NCBI RefSeq assembly: GCF_000758685.1 | Contig: NZ_CP009286.1 | Span: forward strand, 2,200,501 to 2,264,500 | Length of the DNA: 64,000 bases | DNA from: Paenibacillus stellifer | Lineage (GTDB): Bacteria; Bacillota; Bacilli; Paenibacillales; Paenibacillaceae | Direction of reading: 5' to 3' | In this document: in pieces, positions 8,272-17,472 of the stretch | Layout: each line of letters opens with the position of its first letter | Numbering within the stretch: the stretch's first letter is position 1 | Position numbers and translations under genes: made by a program | The notes under the pieces: generated by a model | The model's input: the letters and a program-made list of their open reading frames with translations, nothing else | What the model was told of the DNA's origin: nothing | The model's database searches: none

Positions 8272-9507
8272 TTATACAGCAGATCCCGCCGCCTCCGCTG
8301 TCTCTGCTGTCAGTGAGGCGTAAATGTCTTCCACAAGCTGGTCGAGATCTGTCATCTGCTCCGGCTTGATAGCGGAATGGATGACGAACGGTTCGCCGAC
8401 AAACTCGATTTTTTTCATGGATTGAAGGATATCGGTCATCTCGTCGATGGCGGCATTGGCCCATGTGTAGTTGCCGACGAGCGAAACTTTGCGGTTCTGC
8501 AGATTCAGCGAGGCCATTTCATGAAGGAGGGCTTGCATGCCGTGGTATAGCCCCAGATTATAGGTAGGCGAACCGAAGACCAGGTGACTGAACTTCCAGG
8601 CGTCCGCAATGATGTAGGAAGGATGGGTCTTGGAGACGTCGTACATGCGGATGTCCTTCACACCGCGGGAGGCAAGCTTGCCTGCGATCAGATTCATGGC
8701 GTTCTCCGTATTGCCGTACATGGAGGCGTAGACGAGCACGACGCCCTGCTTCTCGGGCTGATAAGAACTCCACTGCCGGTATTTGCCGACAATATAATCC
8801 AGGTTGTCGCGCCATACCGGTCCGTGAAGCGGACAGATCATCTTGATGTCGACCTTGCCAAGCTTCTTGAGCGCTGTCTGCACCTGAGGACCGTATTTGC
8901 CGACGATGTTGGAATAGTACCGGCGGGATTCTTCCAGATAGACGCCCTCAAAGTCCGTCTGATCGCTGAATATATTGCCCGACAGCGAGCCGAAACAGCC
9001 GAATGCGTCCGCCGAGAAGAGAATGCTCTCCGACACCTCGTAGCTGAACATGACCTCCGGCCAGTGTACGAAAGGAGTCATGAAGAAGCGCAGCGTCCGG
9101 GAGCCGAGCGGAAGCTCGTCGCCCTCTTTTACAATAATATAACGATCGGGCTCACTGAAGGTGTAGAACTGCTCCATGAACTGGAAGGTCTTCTTGTTGC
9201 CAACGAGCTTCATCTCCGGATAACGGCGAAGCAGCTCTTCAATATTGGCGCAGTGGTCGGGCTCCATATGGTTCACCACCAGATAATCCAGCGGCCGGCC
9301 TTCCAGCACGAACTCGATGTTCTCCAGAAACTGCGCGCTGATCGCGGCGTCCACCGTGTCCATCAGCGCGGTTTTGTCATCCATAATGAGGTAGGAGTTA
9401 TAGGCGACTCCGTTCGGCAGCGGGAACATGTTCTCGAATCTCTCCAGCCTTTTGTCCGTTCCGCCCACCCAATAAATCCCCGAGGCGATCGCTTGCACAC
9501 AGTACAT
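8272..9507 (-). CDS. FprA-type flavodiiron protein (A-type flavoprotein)
   Basis: 411 residues, the usual length. The N-terminal metallo-beta-lactamase domain keeps the diiron ligands: HMEPDH (His80, Glu82, Asp84, His85), the histidine in FVHWPE, the aspartate in FSADAFG and the histidine in CPLHGPVW. The C-terminal flavodoxin domain starts near residue 255 with the FMN phosphate loop ASMYGNTEN. Flavodiiron proteins reduce O2 to water or NO to N2O in the cytoplasm using reduced FMN; the electron donor (rubredoxin or another reductase) is not encoded nearby. No NorVW-type regulator is adjacent. AT-rich DNA separates it from the divergent transport operon. Confidence 0.88.
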   Translation of the reverse strand: MYCVQAIASGIYWVGGTDKRLERFENMFPLPNGVAYNSYLIMDDKTALMDTVDAAISAQFLENIEFVLEGRPLDYLVVNHMEPDHCANIEELLRRYPEMKLVGNKKTFQFMEQFYTFSEPDRYIIVKEGDELPLGSRTLRFFMTPFVHWPEVMFSYEVSESILFSADAFGCFGSLSGNIFSDQTDFEGVYLEESRRYYSNIVGKYGPQVQTALKKLGKVDIKMICPLHGPVWRDNLDYIVGKYRQWSSYQPEKQGVVLVYASMYGNTENAMNLIAGKLASRGVKDIRMYDVSKTHPSYIIADAWKFSHLVFGSPTYNLGLYHGMQALLHEMASLNLQNRKVSLVGNYTWANAAIDEMTDILQSMKKIEFVGEPFVIHSAIKPEQMTDLDQLVEDIYASLTAETAEAAGSAV

Positions 9508-9788
9508 TTCGTAGTCCCTCCAAATTCCGAAAATTTTTCTAATACTATATCAAGAATGGAACATAAAAAAATTGACAAATATCATGCTTCATTAAATGAA
9601 AGAATCAAGAGATGAAATAAGAGACTTAATAATGGTATTTAATTATCATAAAAATTTATATGAAATATTTTTACCGTACGTTAGCATTGTACTGACACCT
9701 TATTAACAATCTGTCTCTATACTTGGACAGGTAGAGCAATCCAATAGATATGGCCCGAAAGGGTCAATCGCTAGGAGGAAAGTGTCCA
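9508..9788. other. AT-rich divergent intergenic region
   Basis: This 281-bp stretch between the flavodiiron gene and the transport operon is markedly AT-rich. It contains TTGACA at 9570-9575 but no well-spaced -10 element that I can defend. The only clear element is AGGAGG at 9773-9778, which serves the next gene. A regulator site for RpiR or an oxygen/NO sensor could lie here but I cannot identify one. Confidence 0.4.
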
Positions 9789-10994
9789 ATGCAAACCCGG
9801 CTTCACAAGAAAACCAAGTCCGTATCCGTGGCCCTCTTGCTCGCTTGTTCGATGATGCTGATGACAGCATGCGGCGGGAACAGCGGCACAAGCGCAAATG
9901 CAGCAAGTGAATCGGCTTCGCCATCTTCAAGTGCCGTTACTGCGACGGCCGCCGCAGATGACGAATCGGCAGATGCCTTGTACGCCAAGGCCAAAGAGGA
10001 AGGCAAAGTGGTAGTCTACTCCACATCCGGACGGGCCAACGATGCCGCCGAGACCTTCATGAAGAAGTATCCCGAAATCAAGGTGGAGGTAAGTAAGGTC
10101 AAATCGGATGAGATGATGGACAAAGTATCAAAGGAGCAGGATGCCGGGCAGTTTAACCCGGATGTAATTATTACGAAAGAAGTGAGCGGCGCAGTCGAAG
10201 AGGAAATGGTCAAGACCGGCCGTTATATTAAATATTTGCCGGCGGATATCGCCCCCAAAGTGGATGAGCCATACCGCACTCAGGCGGAGGCCTACGCCAA
10301 TTATGTAGAGTTTCGCACACTGTTCTATAACGCCGGATATTACAAGGAAGCTCCGGTGACGAACTGGTGGGATTTGACGGCTCCGGAGTTCAAGGGGAAG
10401 GTATATACCGCCGATCCGCTGAGCTCTCCAGCCTTTATGGATTTGTTCACAACCATGGTGATCAACAGCGACGACATGGCGGCCGCCTACAAAGAGAAGT
10501 TCGGTAAGGACATCGAGCTGCATGGCACCGACAATGCGGGCTATGAGTTCATCAAGCAGCTGTTCGCGAACGGATTGATCGTTCTTAAAGGCAGCGATGA
10601 TGTTCTGGACGCCATCGGCAAAGCCAAGAGCGATGCGGTCGGAATCGCCGTCTCGGGCGATGTCTCCAAGAACGAGGAGAACGGGTGGAATATCCAGCCG
10701 ATCTATGATATCAAGCCCAAGACATCCGTCCCGGATTCGGGCTATCTCTTCATCGCGAACAAAGCGCCTCATGAAGCTGCCGCCAAGCTGTTCATCCGCT
10801 GGATGATGGGCGAGACGGACGGAACAGGGGAAGGATTGAACCCTTTCAATAAAGTAGGCTCATGGGTTCCGCGATCCGATGTCAAGACGAAGAACGCTGT
10901 CTCCTTCGAGCAGCTCAATCTGTGGCTGTTCGACGGCGAGAAGCTGTATAATACCGCTCCCAAAGTGCGTGACTTCTGGATCAAACAGAAATAA
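9789..10994 (+). CDS. ABC transporter substrate-binding lipoprotein (FbpA/AfuA-like)
   Basis: 401 residues from the ATG at 9789, which has AGGAGG 10 nt upstream; a longer in-frame start at 9750 has no such site. A lipoprotein signal ends in LMTACGG (lipobox LMTAC), followed by a low-complexity Ser/Ala/Thr linker, then a periplasmic-binding fold of the iron/spermidine/phosphosugar type: KVVVYSTSG, FMKKYPEIKVEV, PDVIITKEVSGAVEEEM, NWWDLTAPEFKGKVY and GWNIQPIYDIKP. It is held on the outer face of the membrane and delivers substrate to the permease at 11012. Similar binding proteins were named for ferric iron but some (AfuA) bind hexose phosphates; the neighbours here favour a phosphorylated ligand. 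Confidence 0.75.
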   Translation: MQTRLHKKTKSVSVALLLACSMMLMTACGGNSGTSANAASESASPSSSAVTATAAADDESADALYAKAKEEGKVVVYSTSGRANDAAETFMKKYPEIKVEVSKVKSDEMMDKVSKEQDAGQFNPDVIITKEVSGAVEEEMVKTGRYIKYLPADIAPKVDEPYRTQAEAYANYVEFRTLFYNAGYYKEAPVTNWWDLTAPEFKGKVYTADPLSSPAFMDLFTTMVINSDDMAAAYKEKFGKDIELHGTDNAGYEFIKQLFANGLIVLKGSDDVLDAIGKAKSDAVGIAVSGDVSKNEENGWNIQPIYDIKPKTSVPDSGYLFIANKAPHEAAAKLFIRWMMGETDGTGEGLNPFNKVGSWVPRSDVKTKNAVSFEQLNLWLFDGEKLYNTAPKVRDFWIKQK

Positions 10995-11011
10995 TGCGGG
11001 GAGTGGAGAAC

Positions 11012-12832
11012 ATGCTGGGAATCGGGGAGGCCTCCGTTCGGACCAGAGTGCGGAACCGTGTTTTGAACCGGCTGCTTAATCCGGTGTATGTGATCGGAAT
11101 TCCGGCTCTTCTGATGTTATCCTACTTGATCGTGTGGCCGGTTCTGAAAATATTGTATTCAACGCTGATCTGGAAGCAGCAGGATGTCCGGCTGACAGCG
11201 GAGGCGATGCCGGGCCATTTTACCCTGTATCACTGGAATCGTGTATTGGCAAGCGATATGAGCTTCTCGCTGTTCTACAAGCCTGTGCTCAACTCGCTGG
11301 CAGTCGGAGTTGCTGTCTCCGCGCTGTCATTGGTGCTTGGCTGCGGCTTGGCCTGGCTGGTCACGCGAAGCGATCTCCCTCTCAAGCGGGCGATATCGTT
11401 TCTCGCGCTGATTCCCTATCTGCTTCCGTCATGGATGCTGTCACAGGCATGGCTGACCTTCTTCAAGAATGGCAAGATCGGAGGGACACCGGGCATTCTG
11501 CAATCACTGCTCCATGTGTCTCCTCCGGACTGGCTCTCTTATGGCTTTGTTCCGGTCGTCATTACGCTATCCGTTCACGACAGCGTATATTTCTTCCTTA
11601 TTGTCGGCTCTGCCTTGAGCTCGATGAACAGCCAGCTGGAGGAAGCGGCGAGCGTGGCCGGAGCCAGGAGGCTGACGGTGCTGCGCCGGATTGTGCTGCC
11701 GCTAGTGCTGCCGTCCGTGTTATCCGGGTTCATTCTGATCTTCACCAAAGCAATCAGCTCTTACGGGGTTCCGGCACTGCTCGGAACGCCCGTCAACTTC
11801 TATATGATATCGACCATGCTCTATTCCAGCATGCGTTCGCGGCTTACGACGGAGGCCAATGTGCTCAGCCTGACGCTGATGCTGATATCCATGCTGCTCA
11901 TTTATCTCAATCAGCGTATGATCGGCCGGCGGCGCAGCTATGTAACGGTTACCGGCAAGGACGGTCCCCGGACGCCGATCCGGCTCGGCCGGTGGAGAAT
12001 TCCGGTTACTGGCGCGCTGATCGTTCTGATGGCGGCGGGGTCCGCCGTACCGCTGCTTGTGCTGCTGCTTCAGACCTTCATGCTCAAGGAAGGCAGCTAC
12101 ACTCCGGGTAATTTCACGTTCCATTACTGGTGGGGGGCCTCTGATCCGTCGATCAACACCGGGGAAAAAGGCGTTCTGCTGAACGACAATTTCCTGCTTG
12201 CCTTGAAAAACTCGCTGCAGATCGCGGGGGCTGCTTCCATTGCCGCCGCCGTAATCGGCCTGCTGCTGGGTTATGCCGCCTCGCGCGGCAAGGAGTCCTG
12301 GATTGGCCGGGCCGTGGATCAAATCTCGTTCTTGCCTTATCTCATTCCGGGAATATCGCTCGCAGCAATCTATATCAGCATGTTCGCCAAGCCGGGCCTC
12401 ATTCTACCGGCTCTGTACGGAACGATTACGCTGCTGATCCTGATTACGATCGTGAAGGAGCTTCCGTTCACCGTAAGGGCCGGCAGCGCGTCGATGATGC
12501 AGATCGGAGCGGAGCTGGAGGAAGCCGCGCGAATCGGCGGCGCCTGGTTAACACGGCTCCGCCGGATTCTGCTGCCGCTCAGCCGCAAGAGCCTGGTGTC
12601 AACCTTTCTCCTTGTGTTCATCGGCGGGATGAAGGAGATGGAGCTCATTATCATGCTGGTAACACCGAAGACGGAGACGTTGACCACGCTTACCTTCTAT
12701 TATGCCGAGAAGGGCTACCAGCAGCTGACGAACGTCATCCTCATGATCATTACCATTATCGTCATTACCGTATATTTCCTGGCTGTCAGGTTCGGAAAAG
12801 CCGACTTGAGCAAAGGGATAGGGGGTGGATAA
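11012..12832 (+). CDS. ABC transporter permease, fused two-domain (FbpB-like)
   Basis: 606 residues with two tandem permease modules and about 12 membrane segments. Each half carries an EAA loop for contact with the ATPase: LEEAASVAGARRLTVLRRI (first half, about residue 210) and LEEAARIGGAWLTRLRRI (second half, about residue 500). The fused layout is typical of FbpB/ThiP-type importers for iron, thiamine, 2-aminoethylphosphonate or phosphosugars. The ATG at 11012 is preceded by GGGGAG (10998-11003); another in-frame ATG at 10994 overlaps the stop of the binding-protein gene but lacks a good site. Second gene of the 9789-15594 operon. Confidence 0.82.
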   Translation: MLGIGEASVRTRVRNRVLNRLLNPVYVIGIPALLMLSYLIVWPVLKILYSTLIWKQQDVRLTAEAMPGHFTLYHWNRVLASDMSFSLFYKPVLNSLAVGVAVSALSLVLGCGLAWLVTRSDLPLKRAISFLALIPYLLPSWMLSQAWLTFFKNGKIGGTPGILQSLLHVSPPDWLSYGFVPVVITLSVHDSVYFFLIVGSALSSMNSQLEEAASVAGARRLTVLRRIVLPLVLPSVLSGFILIFTKAISSYGVPALLGTPVNFYMISTMLYSSMRSRLTTEANVLSLTLMLISMLLIYLNQRMIGRRRSYVTVTGKDGPRTPIRLGRWRIPVTGALIVLMAAGSAVPLLVLLLQTFMLKEGSYTPGNFTFHYWWGASDPSINTGEKGVLLNDNFLLALKNSLQIAGAASIAAAVIGLLLGYAASRGKESWIGRAVDQISFLPYLIPGISLAAIYISMFAKPGLILPALYGTITLLILITIVKELPFTVRAGSASMMQIGAELEEAARIGGAWLTRLRRILLPLSRKSLVSTFLLVFIGGMKEMELIIMLVTPKTETLTTLTFYYAEKGYQQLTNVILMIITIIVITVYFLAVRFGKADLSKGIGGG

Positions 12833-12833
12833 C

Positions 12834-13997
12834 ATGGACGCGATTGAACTTAACAATCTTCACGTAAGCCTGCAAAACAAGCATGTGCTGCATGGCATCG
12901 ATCTTATCGTCGAAAAAGGGGAGTTCATGACCTTTCTCGGCCCATCGGGCTGCGGAAAGACGACGCTGCTGCGGACCATCGCCGGGCTTCATCAGCCGGA
13001 GAGGGGCGTGATCACCATAGGCGGCAGGACGGTGGCGGAGGGCGCTTCCGGACTTCATGTCGAGCCCGCCAAGCGGGGGCTCAGTCTGGTGTTTCAGAGC
13101 TATGCGCTGTGGCCGCATATGACCGTCTTTGACAATGTGGCGTTCGGCTTGCAGGTGCGGAGAATGCCGAAGGCGAATATTGCGGAGAGCGTCGGAGCAG
13201 CCCTGGAGAAAATGCGGATTCCGGAGCTTGCGGGCCGGTATCCAGGCGAATTGTCGGGCGGGCAGCAGCAGCGGGTGTCGATCGCCCGGGCCATTGTCAC
13301 CCGTCCCGAAATTCTGCTGCTCGATGAGCCCTTGTCCAATCTGGATGCGAAGCTCCGCGTTGAAATGCGGACCGAGCTGAAGCGCATCCATCAGGAGCTG
13401 AACACGACCATTATTTATGTGACCCATGACCAGTATGAGGCCATGTCGCTGTCGACTCGGGTAGCCGTCTTCTTCGGCGGGCAAATCGTCCAGGTTGATA
13501 AGCCCCGTGATCTGTACAAGCATCCGCGCACCTTGCAGGTGGCGGAGTTCATCGGCAATGGCGGCCAGCATTTGAATCACCTGAACGGGCGTATTGTCAT
13601 TGAGAATGGCCGGCGTATACTGAAGACACAGATCGGCCTGTTTCCGCTGGAAGGCGGGGGACTATTGCATGAAGGCGAAGTGGTCCTGACGATTAAGCCG
13701 GAGGAAATCCGGCTGAGCGAACAGAACTCGCAGGATAGCGTGCCGGCGGTAGTCGAGGCAGTATTTCCTGCCGGAGCGGAGACGCTGGTGCAGCTTAGAG
13801 CAGGCGAAGCGGTATTAATGGCCCGGGTGATGGGCGAATCGGATGCAGAACCCGGTGATATGTGCTATGCCGCGCTGCGCAGAGAGAGACTTAATCTGTA
13901 TGACAAACGGACAGGTAGCCGGCTTGAGAACCTTGTTCCGCTAACCCACATATTGGAGGATACACTTCATGAAAATCGACTTTCATATTCACGTTAA
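12834..13997 (+). CDS. ABC transporter ATP-binding protein (CUT1/FbpC/PotA type)
   Basis: 387 residues. Walker A is GPSGCGKTT (about residues 38-46), the Q-loop is VFQSYALWPHMTV, the signature is LSGGQQQR, Walker B is ILLLDEPLSNLD and the switch histidine is in VTHDQ. A C-terminal TOBE-like domain (VVLTIKPEEIRLSE, LVQLRAG) follows. The ATG at 12834 has GGGGGTGG just upstream and starts right after the permease stop. The last 29 bp overlap the PHP-domain gene in another frame. It energises the importer formed with 9789 and 11012. Confidence 0.88.
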   Translation: MDAIELNNLHVSLQNKHVLHGIDLIVEKGEFMTFLGPSGCGKTTLLRTIAGLHQPERGVITIGGRTVAEGASGLHVEPAKRGLSLVFQSYALWPHMTVFDNVAFGLQVRRMPKANIAESVGAALEKMRIPELAGRYPGELSGGQQQRVSIARAIVTRPEILLLDEPLSNLDAKLRVEMRTELKRIHQELNTTIIYVTHDQYEAMSLSTRVAVFFGGQIVQVDKPRDLYKHPRTLQVAEFIGNGGQHLNHLNGRIVIENGRRILKTQIGLFPLEGGGLLHEGEVVLTIKPEEIRLSEQNSQDSVPAVVEAVFPAGAETLVQLRAGEAVLMARVMGESDAEPGDMCYAALRRERLNLYDKRTGSRLENLVPLTHILEDTLHENRLSYSR

Positions 13998-14727
13998 ATT
14001 ATCCAAAAAGACGGAATTCGACTTGACGCACTTCAACAGCATGCTGGATGAGGCGCGGGCACACGGGCTTGACGCCATAACGCTGACCGAGCATTTCAAC
14101 ACCCACCGCTTCGGGGAGGTATACGGAACGCTGGACCAGCTGTTTCCGTGCAATAACCACTACTATGACCGGGACGGGTTCAAAATCTTCACAGGAATCG
14201 AGGTCGATGTGGCTGAAGGCGGCCATATTCTGGTTAGCGGCCCGAAGGATAAGCTTCTGGAAATCCGTGAACTGTTGGAGGAGCACACCACTGAAGGGTC
14301 CTTCATCCGGCTGGAACGTTTGTTTGAGCTATGTGAGCCCCGGGGCATGATGGTCATAGGGGGACATCCCTTCCGCGAGTCCAATCCGCTCTATCAGGTT
14401 GACCGGGAGCTGCTTAGCCGTTTCGACGCCTTCGATTTGAACGGCAAAGATCTGCATGAAATCGGCATCGAGGAGAACACTTCGAAAGTACTGGGCCTTG
14501 GCGCCAAGCTGAACATTCCCGTTGTGGCGGGAAGCGACGCGCATCAAATGTTCCAGGTAGGCTGCGTGTACAACGAATTTGAAGGAGATTTCGAGACGGT
14601 TGCAGAACTTAAAGACGCTATCCGGTCCGGTGCTTACAAACGTGTTGTGTCCCCGAGCCTTAATCTTCAGGTGCGCGCGGCAAATTTGGTCAAGCAGCTG
14701 TTGAAGAAGAAGACGGAAGTGGTGTAA
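13969..14727 (+). CDS. PHP domain metal-dependent phosphoesterase
   Basis: 252 residues with a complete PHP metal site: DFHIH at residues 4-8, TLTEHFNTH, GIEVDV, GGHPFRES and AGSDAH near residue 190. PHP domains hydrolyse phosphomonoesters or phosphodiesters with two or three metal ions. The gene starts inside the ATPase gene (29-bp overlap; GGAGG lies upstream), so it is translationally coupled to the transporter. I infer that it removes phosphate from the imported compound. There is no polymerase or HisJ context. The substrate is unknown. Confidence 0.8.
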   Translation: MKIDFHIHVKLSKKTEFDLTHFNSMLDEARAHGLDAITLTEHFNTHRFGEVYGTLDQLFPCNNHYYDRDGFKIFTGIEVDVAEGGHILVSGPKDKLLEIRELLEEHTTEGSFIRLERLFELCEPRGMMVIGGHPFRESNPLYQVDRELLSRFDAFDLNGKDLHEIGIEENTSKVLGLGAKLNIPVVAGSDAHQMFQVGCVYNEFEGDFETVAELKDAIRSGAYKRVVSPSLNLQVRAANLVKQLLKKKTEVV

Positions 14728-14757
14728 TCGTAACGCTCATAGCAGGAGATGTTGAAT

Positions 14758-15594
14758 ATGAACACTCTTTTTGATGGACGAAAGTTCTCGCGCGGTCACC
14801 AGCGGATCGCCGATTATATAACGAAGCATATCGAGGATATTCCGCTCATGGTCGAGGATGATCTGGCACAGGCGTGCCAGGTCAGCACCTCTACCGTATC
14901 GCGGTTCTGGGGTGAGATCGGCTCACGGAATTTGAAGGATTTCAAGCAAAAGGTCAGGGAGGAGCAGTTGTCATCGTCCGCCCGCAAGCTGCATTCCGCC
15001 TTCGACAAGCTTGGCGAAGGGCAAGGAGCCAGAGCAAGCGTCCTCGGAACGGCGGACTATTTGCGGCAGACGGCGGATCATCTGGAGGAGAGGGATTTTG
15101 AAGAGGCGGTGGAGGTTCTTAGCTCCGCAGACACCCTTCATCTGTACGGTCCGGGCTCTGCGGAATGCCTGGCCGCCCTGATGGACTTCCGGCTTACCCG
15201 GTTCGGCGTCGGCGTTCGCCGGATCAGCCGCGGCGGGCATGAGCTGTTTGAGAGCCTGCTGCAGATCGGGGAGAAGGATGTCATTGTCATTTTCGGATTC
15301 GTATCCGAATCCCCGGAAATCGCCGTATTGCTTGATTTTGCAAAAGAGCACGGCTGCAGAACTCTCCTGATAACCGATCTGGCGGTCAGCGGCATGCTGG
15401 AGAAGGCGGATCATGTGCTGTACACCGCACGCGGCCAGCTGTGGGAATTTCATTCGATGGTGGCGCCGATTGCCATGATCGAAACGCTGATTGTGGCGGT
15501 CGGCAAACGCCGGGAGCAGCAGGCCTACGCCAACGGGGATGAGCTGAACAGGCTGCGCCAGCATTACCGGAAGTGGCTACCCAAGCAGATATAA
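14758..15594 (+). CDS. MurR/RpiR family transcriptional regulator
   Basis: 278 residues. The N-terminal RpiR helix-turn-helix (QRIADYITKHIEDIPLMVEDDLAQACQVSTSTVSRFW) is followed by a SIS phosphosugar-binding domain from about residue 105 (ADTLHLYGPGSAECLA, IVIFGFVSESPEI, CRTLLITDL). RpiR regulators sense sugar phosphates or similar phosphorylated ligands through SIS. The start is taken at ATG 14758 because CAGGAG (14743-14748) is 9 nt away; ATG 14749 abuts that site. Last gene of the operon, followed by a terminator at 15627, so it probably controls the operon. Confidence 0.82.
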   Translation: MNTLFDGRKFSRGHQRIADYITKHIEDIPLMVEDDLAQACQVSTSTVSRFWGEIGSRNLKDFKQKVREEQLSSSARKLHSAFDKLGEGQGARASVLGTADYLRQTADHLEERDFEEAVEVLSSADTLHLYGPGSAECLAALMDFRLTRFGVGVRRISRGGHELFESLLQIGEKDVIVIFGFVSESPEIAVLLDFAKEHGCRTLLITDLAVSGMLEKADHVLYTARGQLWEFHSMVAPIAMIETLIVAVGKRREQQAYANGDELNRLRQHYRKWLPKQI

Positions 15595-15626
15595 TGACTA
15601 GAGACGGCAAAATGCGGACTTTCATG

Positions 15627-15654
15627 AAAAAAGGCGCCCATGGGGTGCCTTTTT
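15627..15654 (+). terminator. Rho-independent terminator of the transport operon
   Basis: AAAGGCGCCC pairs with GGGGTGCCTTT around an AT loop, followed by TTTT. It closes the 9789-15594 operon. Confidence 0.75.
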
Positions 15655-15741
15655 GATGTCCATGCTATAAACTGGAAGAAGGACAGGGAAGCGGAAGTAG
15701 TCAGCCAGAGTGGAATGGCTCCAGAACATGGGGGAGAGAGC

Positions 15742-16386
15742 ATGGATAAACTGCTGAACAGCATACATGAGGAGCTGCTGGAAGAGCTGATCCTGGAGAG
15801 CGTCGATCCGGAAGAGCCGATTAAGGTCCGGGAGGTGCCGGAGTCATGGCGGCTGCTCGGCTCGGGCAACTATGCCGCGGTGCTCTATCATCCGGAATAC
15901 GAAGATTATGCGGTCAAAATCTACGCCCCCGGCAGGCCGGGAATCCGGGAAGAGGCGGAAGTCTATACCAGGCTTGGAAGCCATCCGGCCTTCTCCGAGC
16001 TGCTGCATGACGGGGGGAGCTTCCTCGTCCTCAGACGTCTTCGGGGCATTACGTTCTACGACTGCATCAAGCGGGGGGTGCCGATCGCCGAGCAGGCGGT
16101 CCGGGATATCGACGAAGCACTGCGCGATGCCAAGGCCAGGGGACTTCATCCCCATGATGTACATGCCAAGAATGTGATGCAGCTGGACGGGCGCGGGCTG
16201 GTCGTGGACATTTCGGATTTTCTGAAGCGGGAAGACTGCATGATGTGGGAGGATTTCAAAAAAGCCTATTACCGGCTGTACCGGCCGCTGGCTTCGCGCC
16301 ATGCGGTTCCGGTTCCCGACGCCGTGCTCCAGGCAGTCCGCAGGGGATACCGTCTGTGGCGCAAGAGCCAGGGTCGCAGCCGATGA
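15742..16386 (+). CDS. Protein kinase-like protein (RIO/APH-type, YrzF-like)
   Basis: 214 residues from the ATG at 15742 (GGGGGAGAG just upstream). The kinase fold is compact: a glycine-rich nucleotide strand LLGSGNYAAVLYHP, a candidate ATP-binding lysine in DYAVKIY, an acidic helix residue in REEAEVY, the catalytic loop HPHDVHAKNVM (Asp and Asn in the HxDxxxxN pattern) and a metal-binding aspartate in VVDISDF. It resembles small Bacillus kinases such as YrzF. The substrate is unknown. It is a separate transcript from the operon before it and lies 75 bp before pfkB-like 16462; cotranscription with that gene is possible. Confidence 0.65.
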   Translation: MDKLLNSIHEELLEELILESVDPEEPIKVREVPESWRLLGSGNYAAVLYHPEYEDYAVKIYAPGRPGIREEAEVYTRLGSHPAFSELLHDGGSFLVLRRLRGITFYDCIKRGVPIAEQAVRDIDEALRDAKARGLHPHDVHAKNVMQLDGRGLVVDISDFLKREDCMMWEDFKKAYYRLYRPLASRHAVPVPDAVLQAVRRGYRLWRKSQGRSR

Positions 16387-16461
16387 GGGATAGCATAAGC
16401 GGGTACTAGAGCATGATACGGTTATCCGGATCATGACTGTTCATATAGAGGAGATGTCCGA

Positions 16462-17397
16462 ATGATAATCACATTAACCGTTAACCCAAGTGTCGATTCC
16501 AGCACCAGCATCGGAAAAGTAGTTCCCGACCATAAGCTGCGGTGCCGGGAAGCTTCGTACAAGCCGGGAGGCGGGGGCGTCAATGTATCCCGCGCCATTC
16601 ACCGGCTGGGCGGCGAGGCGCTCGCCCTGTACACGTCGGGCGGGCTTCATGGCGAGCTGCTGCATGAAATGCTGCAGGAAGAAGGCGTGGGCCATGAAGC
16701 CATCCCGATTTCCGGCCGGACGCGGGAGAACCTGATCGTCCTGGAGGAATCGACCGGGCAGCAGTTCCGGTTCGACATGCCGGGTCCGCAGTTCAGCGAT
16801 GCCGATATCCGCAGCTGTCTGGAATCGCTGCTGCGGCTTCCGCAGAAGCCGGATTATCTGGTGCTGAGCGGCAGCCTGCCCCCTGGATGTCCTGCGGACT
16901 TCTACGCCAAAGTAATCACCGCCGTGAAGGACTGGAACTGCCGCGTCATCGTCGATACCTCGGGTGAAGCCCTGAAGCCGGTAGCAGATGCGGGCGTCTT
17001 CCTGCTGAAGCCGAACGCCCGCGAGCTTGAGGAACTGACAGGGATGACACTTGCGAGCGACGAAGATGCGAAGGCCGCGGCCAATAAGCTGATTGATGAA
17101 GGCAAGTCCGAGACGGTTGTCGTGTCGCTGGGGCCGAAGGGCGCCCTGCTGATCTCCAGGGAGGGAACGGAGCATATCACCGCTCCGGAAGTCCCTGTGG
17201 CGAGTGTCGTCGGCGCAGGCGACAGCCTGGTGGCGGGCATCGTATACCGTCTGTCGCAGGGCGGTTCCCTGAAGGATGCCGTCACCTTCGGCGTCGCATC
17301 CGGAGCAGCCGCCGTCATGAACCCCGAGCGTGAGCTGTGCAAGCGTGAGGATACCGAGCGGCTGTACAAGGCCATGACCGGAGGGCAGAAGGGATAA
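16462..17397 (+). CDS. PfkB family hexose-phosphate kinase (1-phosphofructokinase/6-phosphofructokinase II type)
   Basis: 311 residues. It opens with ITLTVNPSVD, the signature of the FruK/PfkB/LacC group, has GGGGVNVSRAIHRLGG for substrate binding, KPNARELEELTG in the middle and the catalytic anion-hole motif GAGDSLVAGI (Asp about residue 254). The enzymes phosphorylate fructose-1-P, fructose-6-P or tagatose-6-P with ATP. The GGGGVN variant and no fru PTS neighbour fit PfkB-like 6-phosphofructokinase II best, but specificity cannot be told from sequence. GAGGAGAT precedes the ATG; the terminator at 17473 follows. Confidence 0.8.
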   Translation: MIITLTVNPSVDSSTSIGKVVPDHKLRCREASYKPGGGGVNVSRAIHRLGGEALALYTSGGLHGELLHEMLQEEGVGHEAIPISGRTRENLIVLEESTGQQFRFDMPGPQFSDADIRSCLESLLRLPQKPDYLVLSGSLPPGCPADFYAKVITAVKDWNCRVIVDTSGEALKPVADAGVFLLKPNARELEELTGMTLASDEDAKAAANKLIDEGKSETVVVSLGPKGALLISREGTEHITAPEVPVASVVGAGDSLVAGIVYRLSQGGSLKDAVTFGVASGAAAVMNPERELCKREDTERLYKAMTGGQKG

Positions 17398-17472
17398 GAC
17401 GAACGTCAGGCTGAGACAATGAAGCGCTCTTGCCTGCCCCGGCCCATGAGAGCGCGGATATCCAGATTGTCG

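Noticed and set aside
10128-10772. 214-codon frame opposite the binding-lipoprotein gene
   Set aside because: Antisense shadow of a clear coding sequence; composition is what the reverse strand of a GC-rich gene gives.
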